A DNA stretch of 64,000 nucleotides, from contig CANIGJ010000017.1 in NCBI GenBank assembly GCA_947467145.1, positions 27,728 to 91,727 on the forward strand, in the 5' to 3' direction. Made by a program: the position numbers and the translations under genes. Shown piece after piece: positions 1-8,729 of this stretch; position 1 is the first letter of the stretch; every line of letters starts with the position of its first letter. The notes beneath the pieces were generated by a model. It searched no databases. It was given only the letters and a program-made list of their open reading frames with translations, and was not told where the DNA came from. Origin of the DNA: Rhodospirillaceae bacterium. GTDB taxonomy: Bacteria; Pseudomonadota; Alphaproteobacteria; Rhodospirillales; UBA2165.

Positions 1-1
1 T

Positions 2-1141
2 AAGACCTTCGTCGAGGCGGCCGAGACGTTGCAGTACCGCGAGAATAAGGATTTCAACGCCGACGAGATGGATGGCTTCGGCATCCATCAGGTGACGCAG
101 AAAAACGGCCAGCGTTTTTCCACCGCGCGCGCCTATTTGGAGCCGATCAAGAACCGCCAGAACGTGACCATTCTCACGAACGCGGCGGCCGCGCGGGTGA
201 CGTTACAGAACAAACGCGCGACCGGCATCGTGTTACAGGACGGCCGCATCCTTCATGCGCGGCGTGAGGTGATCCTATCGGCCGGCGCGCTCGTGTCGCC
301 GAAGATATTGATGCTATCGGGCATCGGCGATGGCAATGATCTGCAAGCCAATGGCATCGAGACGATCCATGATCTGCCCGGCGTCGGACACAATCATCAA
401 GATCACGCCGCCATCGGCATGCAAATGAAAACCAAGAGCCGCATCCCTTACGGCTTTTCGTTGGAAGTCATTCCGCGCCTCGCCTGGGGCATCGTCGAAT
501 ATCTCACCGGACGCTCAGGGATTTATTCATCCAACATGGTCGAGTCCGGCGGCTTCATCCGCACGCGGCGCGATCTCGAACGGCCCGACATCCAATATGT
601 CTTCACGCCCGGCTATCGCGCCCGCCCGCCCAAGATGATCGGCTATGGCCACGGCTATATGATGACGTCCGTTCTGTTGCGACCCAAAAGCCGCGGTCAG
701 GTCTCGCTTCAAGGCCCCAACCCGGCAGCGCCCCCCGTAATCGATCCCCGTTTCTTTACCGCCGGCGACGATCTTGAGGTCATTTTGCGCGGCCTGAAGG
801 AAGCCCGGCGCATCATGCATGCCGGACCCTTCCAGCAATATGAGCCGAGCGAGCTCTCACCGGGGCCCGATGTGCAGAGCGACGATCAGCTCCGCGCCTT
901 CATCCGCGACTACGCCGCGACCATCTTCCACCCCGTCGGCACCTGCAAAATGGGATCGGACGACATGGCAGTGGTCGATGCCCGCCTTCGGGTGCGCGGC
1001 ATCGACGGTCTCCGGGTGGTGGATGGCGCCATCATGCCGAACATCGTCGGGGGAAATACCAACGCCCCGATCATCATGATCGGCGAAAAGGCCGCCGATA
1101 TGATTAGGGAGGATGCTCGAGCCCGATTGGCCGCCGAATAA
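2..1141 (+). CDS. GMC-family oxidoreductase (choline dehydrogenase-like), 5' end cut by the window
   Basis: This is the C-terminal part of an FAD-dependent glucose-methanol-choline oxidoreductase, which oxidises an alcohol to an aldehyde. The frame is open from base 2, so the start and the N-terminal FAD-binding GxGxxG region lie upstream of the window. Visible family marks are a Gly/Ala-rich ILSAGAL segment (the second GMC signature), a GVGHNHQDH stretch, and near the end FHPVGTCKMG, which holds the catalytic His, followed by the flavin-binding NTNAPIIMIGEKAADMI-type segment. It ends in TAA with no clear terminator. The substrate cannot be told from the sequence. Family assignment is firm. 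Confidence 0.9.
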   Translation, partial: KTFVEAAETLQYRENKDFNADEMDGFGIHQVTQKNGQRFSTARAYLEPIKNRQNVTILTNAAAARVTLQNKRATGIVLQDGRILHARREVILSAGALVSPKILMLSGIGDGNDLQANGIETIHDLPGVGHNHQDHAAIGMQMKTKSRIPYGFSLEVIPRLAWGIVEYLTGRSGIYSSNMVESGGFIRTRRDLERPDIQYVFTPGYRARPPKMIGYGHGYMMTSVLLRPKSRGQVSLQGPNPAAPPVIDPRFFTAGDDLEVILRGLKEARRIMHAGPFQQYEPSELSPGPDVQSDDQLRAFIRDYAATIFHPVGTCKMGSDDMAVVDARLRVRGIDGLRVVDGAIMPNIVGGNTNAPIIMIGEKAADMIREDARARLAAE

Positions 1142-1284
1142 AACTGGCGCAAATCCGCCAATTTATTAAAAATTCGTTACCACACTAACAATATGTACGT
1201 AAAAACCGATACAAAAATACGTGATTCCCGTTGACGCTCACAGACTGGTCACAGTAGCCTCTCCTCAATTGGGGAGTACGCCAC

Positions 1285-2715
1285 ATGCGACTAGAACGGT
1301 CCACAGGCACTGTTATCCATAATCGGCGCTTTGCTCGGCGCGCAGGGGGCCATTCCCGCCTTTCCTACCCCAATCCGGCGACCCACGCCGCCCCACCCAA
1401 AATCGGCCAAATCAAACGCGATGGCGCCGCCAAATCGTTCTCGCCGGGATTGCCCTTCTCGCCCCCCACCATCGACCCACTGCACGATGCGAGCTTCGTT
1501 GCCGAATGCGCGGAAGGGATCCTGAACGGGCTGTCCGACCCGGTCATCGGCATCGATCGCGACGGCCGCATCAAGACCTGCAATGCCCCGGGGGCCGACC
1601 TGATCGGTCTGACCATTGCCGATCTGACCGGCCGCTCCTTCGCCGAGGTCTTTTGCGCGGAAAACGCCTGGGTCGCGGATTGCATCGAGGATGTACTGCG
1701 CACGCGCCAGACCGCGCATATCGAACGCGCCCAGCTCTCGTTTGCGGACAAGGTGCGTACGGTTCGTGCGACCGTCTGCCCCCTCACCTCCCACGAGCAG
1801 CCCGAGCCCATGGGCACTCTCGTGATGCTGAAGGAAATCGGCGCCGGACGGCAGTTCGCTGCGACCATGGCGCACTACATGAATCCCGATCTGATGGATC
1901 GCATCCGCGCCGGCGATGGCGAAACCTGGAAGAGCAAAGACACGGTCGCGACCATCCTGTTCGCTGACCTACGTGGCTTCACCGCCATCACCGAAGAAAT
2001 CGGCGCGCAGAAGACCGTCCGCCTCTTGAACAAATACTTCACGCTTATGGTCGATTGCATCTCCGCCGAGAACGGCGCGGTCGACAAGTTCGCCGGCGAC
2101 TCGATCATGGCGGGCTTCGGCATCACACGGCGCAAGGGCGACGAGGAAGACCGCGCCGTGCGCGCCGGCATCGCCATGCTCCGTGCCCTCGATACCTGGA
2201 ATACCCAGCGCATTAGCGAAGGACGCAAGCCCATGCAGATGGGCATCGGCATGGCGACCGATCTGGTTGTGTCGGGCAATATCGGCTCGCCCAAACGCAT
2301 GGACTACACCCTGATCGGCGACGGCGTGAACCTCGCATCGCGTCTCGAAAGTGCGTGCAAGCATTACGGCTCGTCGTTCCTGATCGCGGAATCGACCTAT
2401 TCCAAGCTCGACGGCGCGTACAAGATTCGCGAGATCGACGAAGTGATCGTCGTCGGCCGCACGCAACCGGTGAAGATCTACGAGGTGCTCGATCATCGCG
2501 AAACCCAGATGACCGATATGGCGATGGAGCTCTTCGCACTCGCGCGTTCGCACTATCTGTCGGGCAACTGGGATGTCGCCATCGCGGGCTTCCAGAACGT
2601 GCTGGCGCTCGATCCGGCCGACAAGGTGGCGGCTCTCTATATCGAACGCTGCCGCCGCCTCGCCAAGAACAATCCTGCGCAGTGGAACGGCGTCTGGATG
2701 CTGGAGAGCAAGTAG
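1285..2715 (+). CDS. PAS domain-containing class III adenylate cyclase
   Basis: Predicted cytoplasmic cyclase of 476 aa that makes cAMP from ATP. Residues 1-65 are a Pro/Arg-rich leader with no recognisable domain. Residues about 70-185 form a PAS sensor (DPVIGIDRDGRI, DLTGRSFAEVF). The class III catalytic domain spans about 218-395. Metal-binding aspartates are in FADLRGFT (D228) and GDSIMAGFG (D272). The lysine in VDKFAGD and the threonine in DYTLIGD match the adenine-selecting pair, and NLASRLE holds the transition-state Asn/Arg. A short helical TPR-like tail (about 415-465) follows. GGGGAG eight bases before the ATG supports this start. No membrane segment is seen, so the input is probably a cytosolic ligand of the PAS domain. 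Confidence 0.88.
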   Translation: MRLERSTGTVIHNRRFARRAGGHSRLSYPNPATHAAPPKIGQIKRDGAAKSFSPGLPFSPPTIDPLHDASFVAECAEGILNGLSDPVIGIDRDGRIKTCNAPGADLIGLTIADLTGRSFAEVFCAENAWVADCIEDVLRTRQTAHIERAQLSFADKVRTVRATVCPLTSHEQPEPMGTLVMLKEIGAGRQFAATMAHYMNPDLMDRIRAGDGETWKSKDTVATILFADLRGFTAITEEIGAQKTVRLLNKYFTLMVDCISAENGAVDKFAGDSIMAGFGITRRKGDEEDRAVRAGIAMLRALDTWNTQRISEGRKPMQMGIGMATDLVVSGNIGSPKRMDYTLIGDGVNLASRLESACKHYGSSFLIAESTYSKLDGAYKIREIDEVIVVGRTQPVKIYEVLDHRETQMTDMAMELFALARSHYLSGNWDVAIAGFQNVLALDPADKVAALYIERCRRLAKNNPAQWNGVWMLESK

Positions 2716-2740
2716 CTTCCAGAACCAATCGCCATAACAT

Positions 2741-3421
2741 TCACTTCATCGCGCGGATCGCCTGCACCCGATCGCCCGTCGCCGGATGGGTTGCGAAGAA
2801 ACCGCCGCCACCGCCACCGGAGCCTTCCTGCTTTTGCAGCCAGGTCAGGGTATCGCCCATCATCCTTTTACCGTCATAACCGGCGCGCCGGAGGATCTCG
2901 ACGCCGTGCGCGTCGGCCTGTAATTCTTCACCCCGGCCGTACCGTGCGGAAAACGCCTGACCCGCGATCGGCGTTAAGGCGCTCGATCCCGGGAACCACT
3001 GATCGAGCAAGGAAATGCCGATCTGGAGGCCGGTGTTCAAGAGCTCCTGATGTGCAACATGGTTCTTGTCGGCATGCGCGATTTCATGCGCCATGATCGC
3101 ACGCAACTGGTCGTCGTTGGCGCGTTCCAAAAGTCCAGTGGTGACAAGGAAATTACCGCCGCCGGCGTTGCCCGCGTTGATGCTGTTATCATCAGCGAGG
3201 GAGACCTTCACCTCATCGAGTGAGATTGGATTGTCCATTCTCTCGATCAACGGAACCATGATGCGTTTGAGGCGTGCGGCCTGGGTCTGATCGGCTTGGC
3301 TGGCCGGCGTGCGGGCCTGGGGCCGCGCCTGGGAATAGGCGTCGAACGGAACGAAACTGAGTGCGACAAAGAGCACAGCGGCGATACGCGCACGTCCGGC
3401 GGTGATTGTGAAAGATGTCAT
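2741..3421 (-). CDS. M48-family metalloprotease, exported
   Basis: A Zn-dependent peptidase of 226 aa with an N-terminal signal sequence that ends near DAYSQA. The zinc site is HEIAH in MAHEIAHADKNH, and the third ligand is likely the Glu in EELQADAHG. After a hydrophobic insert, a Gly-rich run (GSGGGGGG) precedes the conserved ATHPATGDRVQAI tail, the usual M48 ending. I chose the ATG at 3421, which begins directly with the signal peptide, over an in-frame start nine codons upstream. Proteins of this type act in the periplasm or outer membrane on misfolded proteins (BepA-like). It has no extra TPR domain, so the exact role is open. Confidence 0.88.
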   Translation of the reverse strand: MTSFTITAGRARIAAVLFVALSFVPFDAYSQARPQARTPASQADQTQAARLKRIMVPLIERMDNPISLDEVKVSLADDNSINAGNAGGGNFLVTTGLLERANDDQLRAIMAHEIAHADKNHVAHQELLNTGLQIGISLLDQWFPGSSALTPIAGQAFSARYGRGEELQADAHGVEILRRAGYDGKRMMGDTLTWLQKQEGSGGGGGGFFATHPATGDRVQAIRAMK

Positions 3422-3541
3422 GGCGAGGCCTCTCGTGCGTCTGCTCATCTGCTTGAGAGCACCCTAAAACATCGCCTAGGTCTTATTGCGTGACCAATAT
3501 GCAGCGTCGCGACCCATTTTTGTCACTAGCGCATGCCTAGC

Positions 3542-3721
3542 CTAGTCGGATGGCCCGACGTCAATCTCGGCTTTGGCCTCGCCGTCTTCTTCGACGACGG
3601 TGATCGTCATACGATCGCCCGGGCTCAGCGATCCCAAGCGCCGCGTGATCGACGCAATATCGCGTTTCGAGAGGAATTTGCCGCCGGCGTATTTGCCTTG
3701 GCGTAGGTTGCCGAAAGCCAC
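3542..3721 (-). CDS. Small conserved-looking protein of 59 aa, GTG start
   Basis: This short gene has no ATG start and is easily missed. The frame begins with GTG at 3721, preceded by AAAAGGA at a good Shine-Dalgarno distance and, a few codons further up, an in-frame TGA that rules out a longer form. The protein starts VAFGNLRQGKYAGGKF and continues with a basic segment and SPGDRMTITVVEEDG, then an acidic end. It reads like a compact alpha/beta domain with third-position GC bias as in real genes. I do not recognise a family. It lies between the M48 gene and tRNA-Arg, on the same strand as both. Confidence 0.6.
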   Translation of the reverse strand: MAFGNLRQGKYAGGKFLSKRDIASITRRLGSLSPGDRMTITVVEEDGEAKAEIDVGPSD

Positions 3722-3810
3722 GGTGCCATGTCCTTTTCAGCTTTCCCACCGCGCAACTGGGCCGGCGGGCTCATCATGGCGAGACCATAACACAAAACAG
3801 CGTCAAAGGA

Positions 3811-3887
3811 TGGCGATCCCGGCAGGATTCGAACCTGCGACCGACGGTTTAGAAAACCGTTGCTCTATCCAGCTGAGCTACGGGACC
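3811..3887 (-). tRNA. tRNA-Arg (anticodon UCU)
   Basis: A complete 77-nt cloverleaf on the minus strand. The acceptor stem GGTCCCG pairs with CGGGATC, and the 3' CCA is encoded. The anticodon stem ACGGT/ACCGT encloses the loop TTTCTAA, giving anticodon TCT, which reads AGA. The T arm contains GGTTCGAATCC. It sits just downstream of the NDUFS4-like gene on the same strand and may be co-transcribed. Confidence 0.97.
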
Positions 3888-3892
3888 AATGC

Positions 3893-4183
3893 CTATTCGA
3901 TGCGATCGTGTTTGAAATTGTCGGCGTAGGATTTCGGCTTGATCGCCCGGTGCTTGGGCTCGATCACGCGGAATGAGATGCCGTGCTTCTCGGCATAAGC
4001 CACGGCCAATTCCTTGGTCGCGAATCGCAACTTGAGCTGGCCGTTCATATCGCCCGACCCGATCCAACCCATCAGGGGGTCGTTGACCTTCTTTTCGGCC
4101 GGTTCATATTCGAGCAGCCATTTCTTGGTGTTGCCCTGGCCCGATTGCATGGCCGTCTTGGTCGGCTGATAGATGCGCGCCAT
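3893..4183 (-). CDS. ETC complex I subunit, NDUFS4-like (PF04800 type)
   Basis: A 96-aa protein matching the bacterial form of the mitochondrial complex I accessory subunit NDUFS4. This is a peripheral-arm subunit of NADH:ubiquinone oxidoreductase, restricted largely to alphaproteobacteria and mitochondria. Recognisable parts are the start MARIYQPTKTAMQSG, the KKWLLEYEP strand, the MGWIGSGDMNGQ turn, and the LRFATKELAVAYAEKHG helix. The start is ATG 4183; a GTG three codons earlier is possible, but family members begin with MARIY. The gene stands apart from any nuo operon here, as is usual. It is the best single taxonomic pointer to Alphaproteobacteria in the window. Confidence 0.92.
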   Translation of the reverse strand: MARIYQPTKTAMQSGQGNTKKWLLEYEPAEKKVNDPLMGWIGSGDMNGQLKLRFATKELAVAYAEKHGISFRVIEPKHRAIKPKSYADNFKHDRIE

Positions 4184-4382
4184 TGTGCTCACTCATAAAC
4201 GCAGCGATTTCCGCCGCTTCCAGCCTCCGGATACGCCAGAAAGCCCGAAGGTGTCAAATATGACCGGGATATGGCGTCCCGGGTGCCGAAACCCGCCCGA
4301 ATCCGCCCCTTGCCCCGCCTTCGGAGGTGAGCCTAGAGTCGATCCATACTCATGATGCCGGTCAACGGCACGGGAGGCTCAT

Positions 4383-5579
4383 ATGGACGATATCACCCAA
4401 TCCGTCTTCAAAGGCGACGTTGCCAGCAATCCGCGCCGCGTTGCCATCGCCGAACGCCTGACTCCGGACTTCTTTGCACTGGAACGCGACCAGGTGTTCC
4501 GCAAATCCTGGCTGCCGATCGCGCGGGCCTCCGAAGTGCCGGAAAAAGGCTCCTACGTGGTCAAGGACCTGCCGACTTTCAAGACATCGCTCATCGTCAT
4601 CCGCGGCACCGACGACACGGTGCGCGCGTTCTATAACGTCTGCACCCACCGCGGAAACAAGCTGGTGCGCGCGGGCGACGGCTGCAAACAACGCTTCGCC
4701 TGCGGCTTCCACGGCTGGATCTTTTCGCCCGAAGGCGAACTGCAGACGGTGACCGACGAACACTCGTTCCTCGATCTCGATAAAGCCAAGCTCGCCTTGC
4801 GCGCCGTGAACACCGAGGTCTGGGAGGATTTTGTGTTCGTCCATCTCGATGCCAACCCTAAGGAATCACTGAAAGACTGGCTCGCCGAATTCTGGGGCGG
4901 CTATACGGACTACTTCGCCAACTTCCAGCAGGTCGCCGGCTATAAGCTAACGGTGAATTGCAATTGGAACCTTGCGATCAATTCCTTCACCGAGGGCTAT
5001 CACACGCTCTATATCCACCGGAACACGATGCCCGATTATCAGGGGGGCAAGATCAATCCGCAGCGCCATCGCCCGTTCCTCGAACTGCTCAAGCGCCATC
5101 ATCGCTATTCGGCACCCGCCAATCCCGACCATAACGTGCGCGATACCGAGGCGCTGGCCTGGCGCTATGGTCGCAAGCTGATCCCAGCGTTTGATGATGA
5201 CCTCACCGGCATGCCGTCCGGCGTCAATCCGTCCAAGCACAAGAACTGGGCGTTCGACGTCGTGCAGTTCTTCCCCAACATGCTGCTGCTGTTCGGCAAT
5301 TCCTGGTACGTCGAGATGCATTTCTGGCCGCTCAACGAGAACCAGTGCGACGTCATCATGGCGGTGCATCACTACAAGGCGAAGAACCTGGGTGAGAAGC
5401 TATCGCAGGAATGGTCCCTGTCGCGCGGCCGTTCGGTCATCCTCGAAGACCTCAATACCTTGGAAGCCCAGCAGGAGATGCTCTCGTCCGGCGCACTCAC
5501 CCACGTGCAACTCTCGCAGCAAGAGATGTCGCTTCAACATCACTATAAAGTCATGAACGAAATGCTGGGGATCGCATAA
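4383..5579 (+). CDS. Rieske non-heme iron oxygenase, alpha subunit
   Basis: A 398-aa ring-hydroxylating-type oxygenase component. The Rieske [2Fe-2S] ligands are C87, H89 (CTHRG), C107 and H110 (CGFHGW). The mononuclear iron site is in EGYHTLYIH (H207, H212). These enzymes insert oxygen into aromatic rings or demethylate quaternary amines, using electrons from a separate reductase. No reductase, ferredoxin or normal beta subunit lies nearby; instead the stop codon overlaps the start of an unrecognised 116-aa gene. The substrate is not determinable. The region 4193-4382 before it holds no gene. Confidence 0.9.
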   Translation: MDDITQSVFKGDVASNPRRVAIAERLTPDFFALERDQVFRKSWLPIARASEVPEKGSYVVKDLPTFKTSLIVIRGTDDTVRAFYNVCTHRGNKLVRAGDGCKQRFACGFHGWIFSPEGELQTVTDEHSFLDLDKAKLALRAVNTEVWEDFVFVHLDANPKESLKDWLAEFWGGYTDYFANFQQVAGYKLTVNCNWNLAINSFTEGYHTLYIHRNTMPDYQGGKINPQRHRPFLELLKRHHRYSAPANPDHNVRDTEALAWRYGRKLIPAFDDDLTGMPSGVNPSKHKNWAFDVVQFFPNMLLLFGNSWYVEMHFWPLNENQCDVIMAVHHYKAKNLGEKLSQEWSLSRGRSVILEDLNTLEAQQEMLSSGALTHVQLSQQEMSLQHHYKVMNEMLGIA

Positions 5580-5929
5580 TGGCTGCCTTGGAATTGCCGG
5601 CGACGTTCCAGGACCTCGCCCATTGGGGCGCGGAGTGGAGCCTGGATAGCGAAAAGGCCCGCCACTTCAAGCGCGTCTATAGTGACTTCGCTACGGTGAA
5701 GGGCTTTTTCGATGAAGTGAACCCGCGCATGGACGCGATCATCGGCTATCTCAATACGCTCAACATCATCGATCCCAAGCAATTAGCCGCACCCGACCGC
5801 AATCTCTATTACCTCGCCGCCACCTGCATCGAGATGTCGCATCCTATCGACATGAAATGGCGCGGCACCGATATCGACGACAAGTTCCCATCGGAGCGTT
5901 TGCACTTCGTCGACGTTGCCGGGCGTTAG
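5579..5929 (+). CDS. Unrecognised 116-aa protein translationally coupled to the Rieske oxygenase
   Basis: The ATG overlaps the TAA of the oxygenase gene (TAATG), so the two are almost certainly translated together. The protein is soluble and mostly helical by eye, with motifs such as SEKARHFKRVYSDFATVKGFF, aromatic residues, and a C-terminal YYLAATCIEMSHP stretch. It does not resemble the SnoaL-fold beta subunits of aromatic dioxygenases (usually about 160-180 aa), nor a ferredoxin, because it has a single Cys. A role as an oxygenase partner or substrate-handling protein is inferred from the coupling alone. Confidence 0.7.
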   Translation: MAALELPATFQDLAHWGAEWSLDSEKARHFKRVYSDFATVKGFFDEVNPRMDAIIGYLNTLNIIDPKQLAAPDRNLYYLAATCIEMSHPIDMKWRGTDIDDKFPSERLHFVDVAGR

Positions 5930-5966
5930 CCACTTCACGGTCACGCGGCACATGTTATAAAGCGGC

Positions 5967-7037
5967 GTGCCTCGCCTTATTCCCATTTCCGGCCTGATCG
6001 CAAAGGCCCCTGCCTGTTTCCTCGTTGAAACCGATGGGGCGCGCCTGTTGCTCGATTTTGGCGAAGGTCCGCCGCCCGGCCATATCCCCGATCCCAAACG
6101 GATCGGCGAGGTCGATGCCCTGATCTTCTCGCATCAGCACCTCGACCATATCGGCGCTATCGAACATCTGGAAAAGATCGGCGGACCACAGGTCTTCGCG
6201 ACCGAAGTGGTGGCCCGCGCCCTGCCCGCTGACCTTGCCATCTCCTACCTGCCGATGACCGGCACCGCGAACATCCTGGGCATCCCGGTCCGCACAGGGC
6301 GCTCCGGCCATGCGCCCGGCGGCATCTGGATCCATTTCGCCATCGGTGGCGGGCTGATCTATATGGGCGACAATTGTACCTCGTCGCTGCTCTATGCTCA
6401 CGACGCGCCGCCCGAGGCTGCGACGCTCATTCTCGATTGCTCTTACGGCGTAGATGACAAACCCTTCGCCGAGGGACAACAGGCGCTCCTCGCCCTTGCC
6501 GCCGCCGGTCCGCTGCTGCTGCCCTCAGTGCCGCAAGGACGCGGCCCGGAAATGGCGCTGCATTTTCTGCGTAACGGCATCATGCCGCACATCGACGATA
6601 CCTTGCGCGCCGCCATCATCGGCATGCGTACCGAATGCCTATTGCCTGAGATACGCGCCGACTTCGCCAGGCTGCGTGACGCCCCATCGATCCCGGAAAC
6701 GCCGTCCGGCGTAATGCTTGCCGGCCCAGGTGGCGCCGACAAAGGCAATTCGAAGCAATTGGTCGACAAATGGAAAGATGATCCTCGCGTCCAGATCGTC
6801 TTTACCGGTTTCCTCGATCCGACCTTGCCGGCGGCACAATCGGTGACAGACGGGCGCGCCAGCGTCGTGCGTTGGAAAATCCACCCATCCTTGTCGGAAA
6901 ATGCCGCGACGGTGCGCGCGGTCGGCGCCAACACAGTCCTGCCGTGCTTCGGCGGCAGTGCGGCAGACCTCCCCAAATGGCAGCAGGCCTTCGCGCCGGC
7001 GCGCGTCGTTATCGAAAACGACGCGTTGGAGCTTTAG
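5967..7037 (+). CDS. MBL-fold metallo-hydrolase
   Basis: A 356-aa metallo-beta-lactamase-fold protein starting with GTG. The metal motif is SHQHLDHIG (HxHxDH), with further ligands likely in SGHAPGG and YMGD, followed by ILDCSYG. The layout resembles the RNase J / beta-CASP or phosphoribosyl-phosphodiesterase side of the superfamily more than a lactamase. The C-terminal half (about 190-356) contains VFTGFLDPTLPA and VRWKIHPSLSENAATVRAVGA, reminiscent of the beta-CASP plus Zn-dependent RNA hydrolase arrangement. The function remains general. Its stop codon overlaps the end of the convergent permease gene by four bases. Confidence 0.8.
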   Translation: MPRLIPISGLIAKAPACFLVETDGARLLLDFGEGPPPGHIPDPKRIGEVDALIFSHQHLDHIGAIEHLEKIGGPQVFATEVVARALPADLAISYLPMTGTANILGIPVRTGRSGHAPGGIWIHFAIGGGLIYMGDNCTSSLLYAHDAPPEAATLILDCSYGVDDKPFAEGQQALLALAAAGPLLLPSVPQGRGPEMALHFLRNGIMPHIDDTLRAAIIGMRTECLLPEIRADFARLRDAPSIPETPSGVMLAGPGGADKGNSKQLVDKWKDDPRVQIVFTGFLDPTLPAAQSVTDGRASVVRWKIHPSLSENAATVRAVGANTVLPCFGGSAADLPKWQQAFAPARVVIENDALEL

Positions 7038-8698
7038 TTGTCGAGTTGGGCCTGCGTGAAGCGGGCCAGCACGACCAGAATCGCGGTCGAGGAAAAGATC
7101 GCGACCACGCTCAATGCCATGCCCATGCCGGGCGAACCCTGGGCGAACTGATTGAACACGAAGGTCGCCACAGTTTTCGTCCCCGACGGAGCCAACATGA
7201 CCGAGGCGACGAGTTCACGCGACGCAATGGCGAAGACCAGCAGCGACGAGATCAGCAGGTTCGGCGCAATCAGCGGCAGAAGAATGCGCCACAAGGTCAG
7301 CCCCATGCCGGCGCCGCTGACGCGCGCCGCGGCATCCAGGTTGACGCCGATCTGGCGCAATGCCGCGCCGACGTAACGCACCGGATACGGCAGCAAGATG
7401 CAGATATAGGCGAGGATCAGGACGGCCGAGGTGTTATAGACCGGGAACGGCCACCAGCTGCGATTCCAAGCCAGGATCAGCCCAACCGCCAACACCATAC
7501 CCGGCACGGCATTGGGCAGTACAGACAAGGCATCAACCAAACCACGCCCGCGCATTTCCGAGCGCACGGAAATATAAGACGCCAGCGACCCCAGCACACC
7601 AGCACCCAACGCCGCCGCCGCCGCCAGCCACAGGCTGGTCGTCAGCGCATCCATTGCACCGCCGCGATTGGCGAATATCGACTGATAATGCTGAAAGCCG
7701 AAGTTGCTCCACGTCAGCCCACCGGACAAGGTACGGCTAATCGACGTCAGGATGATGCTCAGCAGCGGCCCGCCGACGGCCAACAAGGTGACGGCCACGA
7801 ACAACAAGACAGCCGGCAGCTTCCATTTGCCCAATTCCATCACGGCAACGCGCGTATGTTTGCCGGACACGACGACATAGGAGCGCCGCTCGACCAGCCA
7901 GCGCTGCAGGAAAAATGCCGCCAGCGCCAGGATCATCAGGATGGCTGCCGTGAGTGCTGCGCCCGGCAGATCGATCGGCCATTCGGCGAAGCGTTCTTCG
8001 ATCCCGGTCACCAGCACGATGAGGCCGCTCTGGCGGCCCAAGGTCGCGGGCGTGCCGTATTCCTCGATCGTCAGTGCGAAGGCCAGCAGCAGGCTGCCGG
8101 CGATGGCCGGAATGGAAAGTGGCAAGGTGATGCGGAAGAACGCATAAAGCGCATTCGCGCCGCAGACGCGCCCGACATCGGCGAAGCGGGATCCGACGAC
8201 CGCCAAGGTGCGCGACATGGCGAAATAAACGACGGGAAACAGATGCAGCACCATCACCGTGACGACGCCGGGGAATGAAAACAGGAACGGGCCGAGATTC
8301 ACGCCAAACAATTGCGTCGTGAAACCGCCTGGCTGCAGTGCCATCACCCAGCCGAACGCGGCAACATAGGGCGGGATCATGAAGGGGATGAGAAACAGCA
8401 CGTCCCACAATTTGGCGGCAGGCAGATCGGTCAGCCCGCGCAGGACGGCAAGCGGCGTGGCGACGATGAAACAGCCGAGCGCCACGCAAATGCCAAGGCC
8501 GAGCGTACTCAGGAGCATTTCCGGCAAGCGATGATCGGACAGCGCCCGCCCGAATTCGCCGAACGGTTCGCGAAACGATCCTTCGGCCATATACGGGAAA
8601 ATGCTTTGGAGAAGGACGAACAGGATCGGCAGGGCGACAACGATTCCGAGCGCCGTCACCGACAGCCCGAGAATCGCCGCTCCGCCCCGCGTTTCCAT
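7034..8698 (-). CDS. ABC transporter permease, FbpB type with two membrane domains
   Basis: Inner-membrane subunit of 554 aa containing two fused binding-protein-dependent permease domains, each with about six hydrophobic segments. Their EAA-like loops include AARVSGAG and the equivalent first-half segment FADVGRVCGA. This double architecture is typical of ferric-iron (FbpB/SfuB) and 2-aminoethylphosphonate importers. The start METRGGAAILG at 8698 is preferred, because the longer open frame upstream overlaps the binding-protein gene in another frame. It is the last gene of an ATPase, binding protein, permease operon, 31 bases after the binding-protein stop. Confidence 0.88.
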   Translation of the reverse strand: METRGGAAILGLSVTALGIVVALPILFVLLQSIFPYMAEGSFREPFGEFGRALSDHRLPEMLLSTLGLGICVALGCFIVATPLAVLRGLTDLPAAKLWDVLFLIPFMIPPYVAAFGWVMALQPGGFTTQLFGVNLGPFLFSFPGVVTVMVLHLFPVVYFAMSRTLAVVGSRFADVGRVCGANALYAFFRITLPLSIPAIAGSLLLAFALTIEEYGTPATLGRQSGLIVLVTGIEERFAEWPIDLPGAALTAAILMILALAAFFLQRWLVERRSYVVVSGKHTRVAVMELGKWKLPAVLLFVAVTLLAVGGPLLSIILTSISRTLSGGLTWSNFGFQHYQSIFANRGGAMDALTTSLWLAAAAALGAGVLGSLASYISVRSEMRGRGLVDALSVLPNAVPGMVLAVGLILAWNRSWWPFPVYNTSAVLILAYICILLPYPVRYVGAALRQIGVNLDAAARVSGAGMGLTLWRILLPLIAPNLLISSLLVFAIASRELVASVMLAPSGTKTVATFVFNQFAQGSPGMGMALSVVAIFSSTAILVVLARFTQAQLDN

Positions 8699-8729
8699 AG
8701 TTGCTACGAACGTTTTTCGGTTAACAGGA

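Noticed and set aside
3573..3929. A 118-aa plus-strand frame crossing the small gene and tRNA-Arg
   Set aside because: It runs through a tRNA gene and has no recognisable sequence features.
6872..8278. A 468-aa open frame on the plus strand, very rich in Gln, Arg and Gly
   Set aside because: It is antisense to the first Fbp-type permease and shows no domain, so it is a shadow frame.
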